This document shows positions 1 to 9,877 of a stretch of 64,000 nucleotides of DNA, one piece after another (the stretch's first letter is position 1; every line of letters starts with the position of its first letter). Source of the DNA: Trachythela sp. YZ-2020 (Eukaryota; Cnidaria; Anthozoa; Malacalcyonacea; Clavulariidae); NCBI GenBank assembly GCA_016169945.1, contig JADLSH010000333.1, forward strand, positions 1,674,001-1,738,000. The letters are read 5' to 3'. The translations under genes and the position numbers were made by a program. The notes beneath the pieces were generated by a model that worked only from the letters and a program-made list of their open reading frames with translations, searched no databases and was not told where the DNA came from.

Positions 1-136
1 TTATTATTAGCATGACAAAATTACTGGATGCTGATTGGTTGAGAAGAGTACAATTATTTCATTAATTCTACTGCAGTACAATTAATGATTTTCCCAAAAC
101 AAACAAAAGCGGAAATTTTGTCATGCTAATAATAAA
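1..136. repeat. Short palindromic (MITE-like) element
   Basis: The first 22 bases of the window (TTATTATTAGCATGACAAAA and two more) recur as their reverse complement at about 115-136. This gives a 136-bp unit with perfect inverted ends and about 90 bp between them. No coding potential is present. The form fits a small non-autonomous DNA element. The left end coincides with the window edge, so the true boundary and any target duplication cannot be seen. Confidence 0.6.
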
Positions 137-140
137 CAAG

Positions 141-304
141 TAATCATGCAATGTTGCTCGTACAATTAGGGATTAATAGTACTCGTGATGTTTGAAAATT
201 TTGCCAATTTATTGGACTCGCCCCGGCGGCTTGTAAATTTTGGCAAAATTTCCAAACATCACTCGTACTATTAATCCCTAATTGTACTCGCCATCGCATG
301 ATAA
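141..304. repeat. Hairpin-forming palindromic element
   Basis: About 48 bases from 160 (GTACAATTAGGGATTAATAG onward) are repeated inverted and nearly perfectly up to 287, around a loop of about 30 bases. The pairing continues more weakly outward (ATCATGCAATG at 143 against CATCGCATGAT near 302). The whole unit would fold into one long hairpin. It lies directly beside the palindrome at 1-136. A foldback MITE is the likely explanation, and no ORF is present. Confidence 0.65.
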
Positions 305-427
305 CCTATACTAATATGTAATGCATAATAATCCTTTTTACTCATTTCCTTACTTTGCTCCTTAAATATCACTATAATACTTTATTAACAAACAAGAAAA
401 GAGAGTAAATGAGTAAAATCAAAACTT

Positions 428-488
428 ACCCTACTTTAGCATAAATTTATTCTATCTAATGCCAGACGATTTTACTTGTCAATTAACT
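428..488 (-). repeat. Copy of a short interspersed repeat family
   Basis: On the minus strand this reads as a CAAGTAAAATCGTCTGGC-type core followed by a motif like TTAGA..GAGTAAAAT and CTAAAGTAGGGT. The same order of blocks occurs at 6222-6300, 16576-16705, 17630-17690, 52330-52450 and 52545-52655. It has no ORF. A small non-autonomous element is the simplest reading. Confidence 0.5.
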
Positions 489-558
489 TTGGATGTTAAA
501 GGTCAAATAGTTAATTGCATCTTCTAAGCTATAAAAGTAGTGTTTTCTAATTTATTAG

Positions 559-1188
559 GTGAAGCTGGCTATCCAGGCCTTGAGCAGATCCGTAGCCATA
601 GCACTGCAAGAAAGTGGTGTTGATGATGTTCTGGCAACCGCGAAGTTCTGCATGATGATAAATGATTTCTTTGACTGTACAAATGTGAAGTCAAAGACGG
701 AACATGTCAGTAAAAGAAATCATTTGATCAAACCGTACACCTCCCAAGACGACGAGCGATTCAGCTGGTTGAAAGATGTTTTCTTGGAGTACCTCAACAC
801 TTGGAAAGACTCTACCACAAGAGAAGGGGAGTATTCCAGCACCGACAGAGGGAAAATGTTTATTTCCACCCAGACCTATGAGGGTTTCAAAATCTCGGTC
901 TACTCCCACATCGAGGCAATTAAATTCCTCCTTGCTCAGGGCTTTCAATATGTCCTGAGTGAGAGATTTATGCAGGATGTGGTTGAAGACTACTTTGGAC
1001 ACCAAAGAGCGAAAGGCGGACGGTCAGACAACCCCACAGCTCAACAGTTTGGATACAACGACCTAACCATTGCAGCACAAAGGGATATTGCCCCGGTGGT
1101 AAGAGATAATGTTGGTGGTCGTTATACAAAAGAGAAATGGTACATAGTCAGCGATGAACCGGTGCATAAAAGAAAGAAACAGAAGTAA
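559..1188 (+). CDS. Last exon of a THAP9/P-element-like transposase
   Basis: The reading frame opens directly after a splice acceptor (TTTTCTAATTTATTAG, ending at 558) and runs 209 codons to TAA at 1186-1188. The first codon is GTG, so this is an internal exon start and not a translation start. Residues 131-167 carry the block YVLSERFMQDVVEDYFGHQR followed by GGRSDNPT and QFGYND, which is the hallmark of the late catalytic region of P-element/THAP9 transposases. The extreme C-terminus is a basic KRKKQK stretch that could be a nuclear localisation signal. An AATAAA signal sits at 1246-1251. The N-terminal THAP and main DDE exons are not in the window. There is no internal stop, so this exon may be intact. 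The family assignment is from motif recognition. Confidence 0.75.
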   Translation: MKLAIQALSRSVAIALQESGVDDVLATAKFCMMINDFFDCTNVKSKTEHVSKRNHLIKPYTSQDDERFSWLKDVFLEYLNTWKDSTTREGEYSSTDRGKMFISTQTYEGFKISVYSHIEAIKFLLAQGFQYVLSERFMQDVVEDYFGHQRAKGGRSDNPTAQQFGYNDLTIAAQRDIAPVVRDNVGGRYTKEKWYIVSDEPVHKRKKQK

Positions 1189-1992
1189 ACTGTCAATTAA
1201 TAGATAGAGACGGTTTATATGTGTACTAGTATGAATATCTTTAAAAATAAATGTTGGTATGAGCTTTCTTCTGTGTCACTGAACCCTGAATTTATTCATG
1301 AGAATAAATTAAGAAAGCTCAGAACAATTTCTAATGTACTGGAGGGGCCAAAGCCCCCCCCCCCCCCATGTTGTCCCCCCCAGTAAGCTATTTTGCCCCC
1401 CCCCCAGTGAAGGTCCCTTTTTTCCAAAGTATAAGCAAAAAAAGGGGGTGGGGGGAACTGAGTTTAGAGGAAAGTTATGGTATTCTCACAACTAAACCTG
1501 GCTCCATTTAGATGGGATATATCAAATGTTTTCTCTGAAAATGCAGGAAATCAAGCCACAGAGACTCAAGAATACAAACATTTTCTGGAGGAGGACCCCA
1601 GACCCCCCTTCATCTTCCCACACCTGTAATACACCACCTACTTGTTACATCCCCTTGGATCAAATAATTACAGTATATGTTGACTATGTAGAAATATAAC
1701 GATAAAAATATTTACATTTGCTAAGAGAAACTTTAGTTAGTGAGTGATCCAAAATGGCAAGGTACGAACGGGACTCTAGGAATAGGACCCATGCAAGGCA
1801 CCTGCCAGCAAAGTTGCAAAATTATGATGTTCACTATATATATGTTGCCAAATTAAGTATATATGTTACCAAATTTACTAAAAACTTATAGTCAAAGATC
1901 AAAGAGCCTATGAAAAGGAGAAATTAATGAGTGAGAAAAGAGAGGGGAGAAGAAAGGGAGAAGGTAGACAAAAAGAGAAACATGAAAAAGAG
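1189..1992. other. Non-coding, with C- and G-homopolymer tracts
   Basis: Beyond the polyadenylation signal of the P-type exon there are C-runs and a G-run between 1355 and 1460. I see no exon or repeat with clear ends in the remainder. Short ORFs here overlap the simple repeat at 1993 and have no protein-like composition. Confidence 0.6.
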
Positions 1993-2068
1993 GGACGGAC
2001 GGACGGACGGACGGACGGACGGACGGACGGACGGACGGACGGACGGACGGACGGACGGACGGACGGAC
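1993..2068 (+). repeat. (GGAC)19 microsatellite, probable LINE 3' tail
   Basis: Nineteen uninterrupted GGAC units are followed by a few degenerate AGAC units. Read on the minus strand this is (GTCC)n, starting about 17 bases after the stop codon of the LINE at 2085-5570. Many CR1/L2-type LINEs end in a short tandem repeat instead of poly(A), so the tract is probably the element's 3' terminus. Confidence 0.8.
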
Positions 2069-2084
2069 AGACAGACAGCCAGAC

Positions 2085-5000
2085 CTACGTCCTACGGCAA
2101 GGACAGTCGCGTACCAAAGACCATGTACATGGTAAATCAGCATCGTAAACTGTGTGAACAAGATGGGAGTATTTGGTGTTAAGAAAGTTCTTAAAAGAAA
2201 TAGCACTGGAAAAAGTATCAGGATGAATCTCTTTACACACACTATTCCATGGTTTAACTATACGGTTAAAGTATGATGATTTAAATGTAGTAGTTTTACA
2301 CAAAGGTGTTTGTAGGATAACACTACCGATCTGACTGAGTCGGGTACGGCCATGATTAACGAAAGAGACGTAATCGTTAATGTTAAGGTTAATGTGGCCG
2401 TACAATGCCTTGAAAAAGAAAACAAGGTCTTTGATTTCTCTGTCGTAGCCAAGAGGTAAAAGTTCCAATGCCAGTAGTCGTTGTGTGTATGACATCTCGC
2501 AACTCTTGGTTTTTAAAATCCACTTAGTTGCCCTCCTTTGGACCCTCTCGACCTTCTCATTCAGTTGTCTACTCTGAACTGGAGACCATACTTGCGTTGC
2601 ATAACATAACTGCGATTTGACGATTGAAAGGTAAAGAGTACGCCTGATGTTGGTATCCGTTAAAGATGGACAAGTTCTCTTGAGCAAACCAAGCAATTTG
2701 TTGGCTTTCGAAGTTATTTCATTCACATGGGAGTCCCACAAAAGTTTACTAGATACTGTGACTCCGAGATCTTTCTCCTCTTCAAATTTCAACAACTGTT
2801 CCGAACCTAGAGTGTAAACAAAGGAAATTGGAGTTTTCTTACGTGTGATAGATAATGCTTTGCATTTACTAGATACTGTGACTCCGAGATCTTTCTCCTC
2901 TTCAAATTTCAACAACTGTTCCGAACCTAGAGTGTAAACAAAGGAAATTGGAGTTTTCTTACGTGTGATAGATAATGCTTTGCATTTTGAAGCGTTGAAT
3001 GTGATGTTGTTTTCATTACTCCAGTCATCTAGGTTGGTTAAAGCTTGTTGTAGCTGATCACAGTCACTAACCGATGTTATCGTTTTGTAAACCTTTGTAT
3101 CATCTGCGAATAGGGCGGACATTGTTCCTTTAGGTACGACCTCGGGAGCATCATTGATGAAGATGACAAACAGCATTGGTCCTAGGATACTACCTTGCGG
3201 CACTCCTGACGTAACAGGGCTCCATTGTGAAGCGACGCCATCCACCACGACTCTTTGACGCCGGTTGTTTAAATAATCAGTGAACCAATCTAAAAGTCTA
3301 CCTGTCACTCCATAGGTTTTAAGTTTTCTGAGAAGAATAGAGTGATCCACCGAGTCGAAAGCTTTAGCAAAGTCAAGGTACAAAATATCAGTTTGGGTGT
3401 TCTTATCAAGTTTTTGTCCAATAGAATGAAGTGATGAGAGAAGCTGTGTAACACAAGAGCGGTTTCTAAGAAATCCGTGTTGATGTGGAGTAATGAGATG
3501 CAAGACATGCTGATAAAATCTGTTATACATGCAGCGTTCCAAGACTTTGCTAATTATGGGGAGGAGTGAGATTGGTCGATAATTTTCTGCCGGTTCTTTC
3601 TGTTTCTTTTTGTGTATGGGCGTGACATTTGCGGATTTCCACTCCGAGGGAACTTGACCAGATACCAGTGAATGATTGAAGATATCACAAAGGCTTGGCG
3701 CGATTTGTTGGTGACATTCCTTCAAAAGTCTAGAAGGGATACCGTCAGGGCCACATGCCTTTGACGTATCCAAACCGTTCAAGCATTCTGCAACTTCATC
3801 CACGTTAACGGTAAGATCAGATAATACCAGTTCAGTCCTCAATGGAATAGAGTTATTAACATCTGTTTGGGTTTTAAATCGCGGAGGTGTGAAAACAGAG
3901 GAGAAGTACGAGTTAAAAAGCTCAGCTTTGTGGGCAGCAGTCTTGGCCGTGACACCTTTGTACGAAATTTCTTTATTTGAGCTAACACGATGATGGAATA
4001 TAGATTTGTGATAGTTCCAGAATAATTTCGGGTTTTCTCGAAATGAAACTTTGACTTTGGCAAGATATTCACGGTATTTTCGTCTGACTAAGTACTTGAT
4101 GGATTGACTCAATGTTCGCAGATTATGTTTACGAGTGTCAGACTTGGACTGTCGAAATTTCTTCAAAGCTGCATATTTCTTTCTAATGAGATGCCGCACT
4201 TCTCCGTCGATCCAAGGTGGTGAGTTAATGTCCTTAACATGTTTCACTGGAATAAAATTATTAGCATGCGTCAGAAACCATTCCTTCCAACGAGACCAGT
4301 GATCATCAATGTTGTCTGGAGGAGTATCGTCAAATGGTGTGTTTGAAAGAGACTTGCGTAGTTCTTCAAAATTTCCGCGCCTGTAATCAAACACTGTACG
4401 TCTAATAGGTTTAGCCCGAGAGAACATTTGTTCAATCTTAAACACTAAGATGTGATGGTCAGTTGGAAAACTATATTGTTCGGGATTAGACGCTGATACA
4501 CCTCTAATTATTTCAGGACAGTTGCACAAAAGTAGGTCAAGTTTGTTCCCACCACGATGCGTCGGACCAGTAATTAGTTGTTCAAGAAAATAATCGGCGA
4601 ATAGTTCACAGAATTTCTCTTCCAGCTGTCCTCCAATTTTGGTGGGACTTGGTTGATCGAGTGTCCAGTCAATTGCAGGGAAATTAAAGTCGCCAACTAG
4701 AAGAACACAGCTAGATTCTGGAATATTTGCAAGGGATGAGTTCAGATGTTGTATATCATCCAAAGAAGAACTTGGAGGGCGATAGTAAGTATACAAAATG
4801 ATGGATTGATTATTAGGTTGGGAAAGTTCAACTACGACAAGTTCAATACTATTTACTTCAAGATCAGCTCGACGTTTTACGCTGATAGTATCTTTAACAG
4901 CAACTAGGACACCTCCACCATTTCTCCCCACCCTGTCTCGACGGAAGATGAAATATCCTTTCAACAGCTCGCTGTCAAGGACCGAATTATTAAGCCAAGT

Positions 5001-5570
5001 TTCGCATACACTAACAACGTCGTAGTCACCCCTATAAACCAATTGCTGAAATAAGGAAATTTTGCAAACTTTGGAAGGATCGTTGTCATGAACCTGAACG
5101 AATGCTTTAAGACTTCTGGAGTTTAAATAAAGACACTCAAGTCCCCTTAGAGAGCTATCATTTCGCGTGGGCGAACGTCCGAGTACTCGTGTTGGTGGTA
5201 AGACGTCAGGCAGATGTCTTGACTGAGTAGTCATAGTGGGACCTGGATTGGTAGCAATATCACCAGCAAGAAGTATCAACAAAAATATATGGGATTTTTT
5301 ATGCTTTATTTCAAACTCCAAGCCATATCGGTGTTTACGAGGGAGGTTGGATTTCCTTAAAATACTGTCTCTTGTTGACGTCCAAAGGTTACAAATGCGA
5401 TCAGAGATGATTGTAAGTTCTGATGCGATGCGAATATCAGAAGTTGGTAGTTTTGCGAGACGCACAAATTCAGGCTTCGATATGTTCTCGATATTATGTA
5501 TTCCAAATAAGGTCAACCACAGGAGGAGTAAAGAGTAGCTTGATTTGAAGTTACTCATGATGTTTATCAA
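2085..5570 (-). CDS. LINE (CR1/L2-like) endonuclease-reverse transcriptase
   Basis: A single 1161-codon ORF encodes the whole non-LTR replicase. Residues 12-24 form a hydrophobic segment. Residues 103-111 read GDIATNPGP, a 2A-like motif. An APE-type endonuclease follows, with NSRSL, CETWLN, the RRDRVGRNGGGV loop, GDFNFPAIDW and TDHH. The reverse transcriptase shows NYRPISLLP, DFAKAFDSVDH, SGVPQGSILGP and the catalytic FADD near residues 821-824. A LINE-specific C-terminal domain containing YATQVWSP completes it. The frame is open throughout despite a 40-residue tandem duplication right after the catalytic region. Product: target-primed reverse transcription of its own RNA at a nicked chromosomal site. 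The clade (CR1/L2/Rex1 group) is inferred from domain order and the simple-repeat tail. This is the best preserved LINE in the window. Confidence 0.92.
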   Translation of the reverse strand: MINIMSNFKSSYSLLLLWLTLFGIHNIENISKPEFVRLAKLPTSDIRIASELTIISDRICNLWTSTRDSILRKSNLPRKHRYGLEFEIKHKKSHIFLLILLAGDIATNPGPTMTTQSRHLPDVLPPTRVLGRSPTRNDSSLRGLECLYLNSRSLKAFVQVHDNDPSKVCKISLFQQLVYRGDYDVVSVCETWLNNSVLDSELLKGYFIFRRDRVGRNGGGVLVAVKDTISVKRRADLEVNSIELVVVELSQPNNQSIILYTYYRPPSSSLDDIQHLNSSLANIPESSCVLLVGDFNFPAIDWTLDQPSPTKIGGQLEEKFCELFADYFLEQLITGPTHRGGNKLDLLLCNCPEIIRGVSASNPEQYSFPTDHHILVFKIEQMFSRAKPIRRTVFDYRRGNFEELRKSLSNTPFDDTPPDNIDDHWSRWKEWFLTHANNFIPVKHVKDINSPPWIDGEVRHLIRKKYAALKKFRQSKSDTRKHNLRTLSQSIKYLVRRKYREYLAKVKVSFRENPKLFWNYHKSIFHHRVSSNKEISYKGVTAKTAAHKAELFNSYFSSVFTPPRFKTQTDVNNSIPLRTELVLSDLTVNVDEVAECLNGLDTSKACGPDGIPSRLLKECHQQIAPSLCDIFNHSLVSGQVPSEWKSANVTPIHKKKQKEPAENYRPISLLPIISKVLERCMYNRFYQHVLHLITPHQHGFLRNRSCVTQLLSSLHSIGQKLDKNTQTDILYLDFAKAFDSVDHSILLRKLKTYGVTGRLLDWFTDYLNNRRQRVVVDGVASQWSPVTSGVPQGSILGPMLFVIFINDAPEVVPKGTMSALFADDTKVYKTITSVSDCDQLQQALTNLDDWSNENNITFNASKCKALSITRKKTPISFVYTLGSEQLLKFEEEKDLGVTVSSKCKALSITRKKTPISFVYTLGSEQLLKFEEEKDLGVTVSSKLLWDSHVNEITSKANKLLGLLKRTCPSLTDTNIRRTLYLSIVKSQLCYATQVWSPVQSRQLNEKVERVQRRATKWILKTKSCEMSYTQRLLALELLPLGYDREIKDLVFFFKALYGHINLNINDYVSFVNHGRTRLSQIGSVILQTPLCKTTTFKSSYFNRIVKPWNSVCKEIHPDTFSSAISFKNFLNTKYSHLVHTVYDADLPCTWSLVRDCPCRRT
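2750..2989 (-). repeat. 120-bp perfect tandem duplication inside the LINE ORF
   Basis: The sequences from about 2750-2869 and 2870-2989 are identical base for base over the lines visible. The duplication is a multiple of three and adds 40 residues (beginning SKCKALSITRKK, ending DLGVTVS) twice in the protein, roughly residues 860-940. Related RTs carry this block once, so it is a recent duplication, or an assembly error, that leaves the frame open. Confidence 0.9.
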
Positions 5571-7136
5571 ATAACGGGAAGTCCCCTATTTGTAATTTAA
5601 TATTACTAGAATTCAGTTGTCGGGTTAAAAGGTCGATAGTAAGTTCATACGCGACAGTACATTAATACAACATCAAAACTAAAAAATTACGGGCAAAAAA
5701 CTGCACCACGAAGAAAGATAACTAACTCAAAATGTCACGAGTAAACAGACAAACACGATTCCAATGTTGAAACTTGACTTTAAACGAAATAAACACGAAG
5801 ACAGGTACAATAAGATGTTGCCATGACGAATGACGCTAGACGCAAATAATTAAAAAAAAACCCAACGGTCAAAATTTAAAAAAACGTGTATTATTTAAAT
5901 TTTGTATAACACCAAGACACCAAAACTTGACACAATAACAGTAACAAAGTACGTAGTTCACGGAGAAAATTTGAAACAAATCCAATAAACAGAAGACAAG
6001 ATACTGTCCAACAAGCCAAATTTCACGATATGTAATGTCAGACACTGGAACACGACAGACGACGATGGTAATAAAAATCCAAAATATATACGTAAATTTA
6101 TGAACAAACAGCACAAAAGATCCCCCAAAAGAGTTCCAAGAGCTTTATGTTTAATTTAATACCAAATTAGTATCACTCCAAAGAAAATAAAAGGTAGAAA
6201 TATTTAAAAATTTACAGACACCGCTACCTGACGGCTATTAGACTGTGTAAAATCATCCGGCATTAGACTGTGTAAAAAAATAAACTATAGGTTGCAGTTT
6301 TAATGAGTTAACAAAGACATATTGCCAGATTTTTTGGTTAACTCATAAAGTAGGGAGTTAATGGATTCACAAGTGATAATAGTTTGCTGCATCAAATGCA
6401 TGTTTTATTTAGTTCACTGATGTAAACAGTGTTATATCTGAGGTTGACTGGCTAGGATATGTAATATATCACTAAATAACACCTGTGGTAATCAGAACTA
6501 TATCTGGATCTGTAACTATTTGTGATATCATGGCATTTCAGACTTAGTTCTAGATCTATTAACCATGCTTAGCCACTACACCAGAATATTTACTTATAAT
6601 GAAAACATTTAACCTGGCTGCAGTAGTAATTGGATGCATATAGACAGTAATATATGAATATGCAGAAATACCAAATATTTTTTCCAGGCTAGCAAACAAT
6701 AATCTTTATTAAAACATACAATATTTTCCTAATGAAAGTTGCAGTAGTCAATATATTTACAACTATACAATCTGTGTCTTGAAATGAACACACAAGCCTA
6801 AAACGTTTCAACAAGCTAAGGCATGGTTAGTTCATTTCAAGAGAGAGGTTATATTCTACACCATAGCTGACACTGAACCCCCAAGACAATGATATTTACA
6901 ACTATAATTATACAACTATAAATATTTACCCTATATACATTCATTCCGAACTTTGTTTCATGTCCTTTCTAAGTGCCCTTTTTCTCACTTCCTTTTCTTT
7001 GATCTTATATTTTGCAACATAGTCTTTAGCATAGGAAAAAGATCTCACTTTCAAGTAAAGTTTGACAACATTTTCCAAACATAATTTTGGAGTCGAACTG
7101 GTAGAAGTGATCCTAGAAGCTACTACAATCCCACAA
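5571..7136. other. Intergenic; LINE 5' flank and scattered repeats
   Basis: No coding exon is supported. The first few hundred bases are probably 5' untranslated sequence of the LINE, but I cannot fix its end. A copy of the short interspersed repeat lies at 6222-6300. The remainder is AT-rich, with ATG-poor short ORFs that look like chance. Confidence 0.5.
6222..6300 (+). repeat. Copy of the short interspersed repeat family
   Basis: CCGCTACCTGACGGCTATTA is followed by GACTGTGTAAAATCATCCGG and a second GACTGTGTAAA. The same start (CCGCTACCTGACGGC) occurs at 17631, and related blocks occur at 16576 and 52330. It contains no ORF. Confidence 0.5.
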
Positions 7137-8162
7137 TTACTTAACTTTGGGTGACTCTAGAGTTAAAAAGGATATGTTTTCAGTTGGTATGTTTCGTAGA
7201 ACCAGTTTTGACTTGGCTACTTCAGTTCTAAAACAGACTTCAGCTTCTTCTAAGATAGCCACCAAATCATCACATGGTGTGACCATGCCACCTCTTGTCC
7301 AGGCTGATATGAAGTTGTTCGACTCATTTGAACACTTCATATTCTGCAGTAACTCTTGCAGTTCTTTGTTCTCTGGGCTAGATTTCCCCTTGTTCTTCTT
7401 AAATAATTTTGAGACAACATACCCACCAATGTACGAAAGAGGCCCACGTTCAGCTGGATTAACTTGCATAGTTTGCGCAGCAACAGGAGTAGATTCACTC
7501 TTATCTCTTATTTGGCTAACATTGTAAAAGCCAACCAAATGATCTGGAATATGAATCATTATCAAGTTTGTTACCCTGAAGTCTGCACAGTTCAAAAGTT
7601 CACACGATCTCGGTATCAACCCATAGAAATCCTCGAGAAGTTTGTCCTGATTTTTCTTCGTATAAAATTTTTGGTACAGTGGCAATATAGCTTTGAACAA
7701 AGCCTCACTAGCTGACGCCGTCTTTAAGCTCATATTTATTTCTTCGCCGTATATGTTCTCCTTTATGATATTAGCTTTTATGGTTTCGACAATCGAAGCC
7801 ACCGTATCCTGAGAAAGTCCTGTATTTACAATACAATCTGAGTCAACACTTTGACTTTCGTCTCGATGTTTTGAATTGGTATGCCGCGTTAATCCACCCT
7901 TTGATTTGCAAATTTTGTCGCACTGCGTGCATGGAAATGCTTTCTGACCTTCGATTTCAACCAGAGCATCAATGAACTCTTGTTCTACTTCGGTATTGTC
8001 GTCCTCAGCCGTGGTAAAATCAACAGTAACATTCATACGATATGCATCACCTATCTCGCTGTCATACTCCAAGGAGTCTAAGCGACGTTCCTCGGTTTCC
8101 TCGGCTAAATTTTCTTCCAAATACTGGCCAACTTCAAAGTTTATATTCAATTCATCCGCCAT
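7137..8162 (-). CDS. C2H2 zinc-finger protein with a P-transposase-like tail
   Basis: An uninterrupted 341-codon ORF starts in a good context (A at -3, G at +4, ATGG). Residues 10-70 are strongly acidic. A single C2H2 finger follows (C78, C81, H94, H99; CTQCDKICKSKGGLTRHTNS). A mid-region of predicted helices leads to the block GPLSYIGGYVVSKLFKK (residues 240-256) and RGGMVTPCDDL. Those last two blocks resemble the end of THAP9/P-element transposases (consensus LSYI.GY..RKL, then RGGL..P..DL). No DDE core is present, so the protein is unlikely to be a transposase by itself. It may be an accessory protein of a P-type element or a host gene derived from one. I recognise it as a multi-copy cnidarian type; its function is unknown. 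It converges on the P-type exon at 559-1188, with the LINE between them. Confidence 0.7.
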   Translation of the reverse strand: MADELNINFEVGQYLEENLAEETEERRLDSLEYDSEIGDAYRMNVTVDFTTAEDDNTEVEQEFIDALVEIEGQKAFPCTQCDKICKSKGGLTRHTNSKHRDESQSVDSDCIVNTGLSQDTVASIVETIKANIIKENIYGEEINMSLKTASASEALFKAILPLYQKFYTKKNQDKLLEDFYGLIPRSCELLNCADFRVTNLIMIHIPDHLVGFYNVSQIRDKSESTPVAAQTMQVNPAERGPLSYIGGYVVSKLFKKNKGKSSPENKELQELLQNMKCSNESNNFISAWTRGGMVTPCDDLVAILEEAEVCFRTEVAKSKLVLRNIPTENISFLTLESPKVK

Positions 8163-9380
8163 GATAAGAAACGCAAACTTAGACCGGCCGTGGCGGATAA
8201 AATGCGAATAAAACGCAGCTGGAATGTATCAAATCACTCCTCAAGCATGTCAAATTACAGCGAACCTATGAACACATCGCATCACATGACATTTTTTCTC
8301 TTTGATCCCCGACATCATTTGCCGCCCTCTTTGATGTTTTGGCGCTAGCCTAACCATCTTCATCTATTAACTGTGGTCTTAGCTAGTGCACTGTATGATA
8401 CTCTGCAATTATTGGCAGTGTTTACCTAATTGCATAATTTTAGTAGGGGTCACTTGATTAATTTAACTTTCTTGGGCATAACTTTTTGCACCTGGGCATT
8501 CAACTTTTAATACTAAATATTCTTCCCCTGCCACTCGTAAATTTGCCGAAGGTCCTGGTTTTGCATGGGTTCTCGGGATCCGGGTCCTGGGTCTTGGTTT
8601 TACATATAGCCCATTATCATTTGTCTTATCACTGAGATTTAGTAAAAATAAATTTATTGGCAACATGACTTTTTTCTGTGTACAGGGGAGACACTTAAAG
8701 TAATATTTTTAAACGTAAATCTAAGGTTACTTTGTTGATCTTCTACCTCACTAAAAGTAAAACATCTGTATCAACTATCAGTAATGACAGGTTATTTAGA
8801 AAGCACAGAGTGTATACACGAATTTGTCAATAAGGTACCATATATATTTTTTCAATGCATCCTTGATAAGATGTTGTATTAATAATTTTCTTTTTTTCTA
8901 ATTATCAAGACTGACTTCTTTCTGACACAGCAACACAATTAGAGTGTGGGCAGCCAGAACAGGTTTGAATTAATTGTTGCATTGTAGACCGGTGTTTGCC
9001 GTATGAAATAGCAAAGTTGAAAATACAATAAATCTAAATTCAATGCAGTGAAAGGAGAGATTTAAGGGGAAGAATGCATGTTTTTATTGCGCGATTGTAT
9101 TATGAAATCCCAGCATGACATGACACTTGATAATTGTCGATAGCTGTTGAATATTTTGCCATGAATAGGCTGTCTCTTTCTTGAAGTAAAGGATTTCATT
9201 TCGGTCAAGGAGAAAATAGGTACGCAAAGTGTACATGTATCTGCTCGTGAATGCGTATTTGCATAATTGTATATAATTATGTCAAAGCATATGGTCAATA
9301 TCACTCAATGAGTGTACCGGTATGAACAATTATATTGCTTTTGAAAATTGTGCACAAAGGGGACGAGGGCCTATAGCCCA
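8163..9380. other. Intergenic, no gene recognised
   Basis: The first 60 bases are the presumed 5' UTR and promoter side of the C2H2 gene. The rest has only short ORFs without conserved motifs, including one at 8463-8666 that I regard as chance. Confidence 0.5.
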
Positions 9381-9609
9381 TGGGAGCAATGCACTCTTCT
9401 CTGCAAAGGCTTGCAAGCTTTAAAAAAATATTTAGTCGTCTTACACAGGGTTTCATATATGGGGATAATAGAGGATTTGCAAATGCAAGCGGGAAAATAT
9501 TGAAATGCTCGAGAACGCACGCTGCCCCCCACGCTTCACGAAACTCTGTATAAGATGACTAAATATTTCTTAAAGCTCGCAATCCTCTGCGGAGAAAAGT
9601 GGGAGCAAT
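9381..9609. repeat. Imperfect palindromic (MITE-like) element
   Basis: The left arm 9381-9452 (GGAGCAATGCACTC onward, including AAATATTTAGTCGTCTTA) matches the reverse complement of 9538-9609 (TAAGATGACTAAATATTT to GGGAGCAATG) with about 80-85% identity by eye. About 85 bases separate the arms. There is no ORF. It is most simply a foldback MITE. Confidence 0.6.
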
Positions 9610-9877
9610 GTTTAAAACAATTGTGAAATCTTCAGATTTTAAACTTTTATACTTGAGAATATAAGAGCACTATTTACACACCACATATAAATATCACATA
9701 CCATCAACTAATTTATTCCCCCTAGTCACAGTTTGGGATTGGAAAGAAATGCCAAACTGTGTTTTTATCTTTATACCAATCAAATATCAAAAGTATAAGG
9801 TGATGTTACGAAAAGAGTCAAAAGTAATTTAAATGAATACGTAAAATTTACACTGGCCATAAGCCAGTGCCAAAGTA

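Noticed and set aside
1892..2242. ORFs through the GGAC repeat (Arg-Thr-Asp-Gly or Val-Arg-Pro-Ser repeats)
   Set aside because: Translation of the tetranucleotide tract and LINE 3' end; not a gene.
8463..8666. 67-residue ORF on minus
   Set aside because: No recognisable domain and no splice or promoter context; looks like chance.
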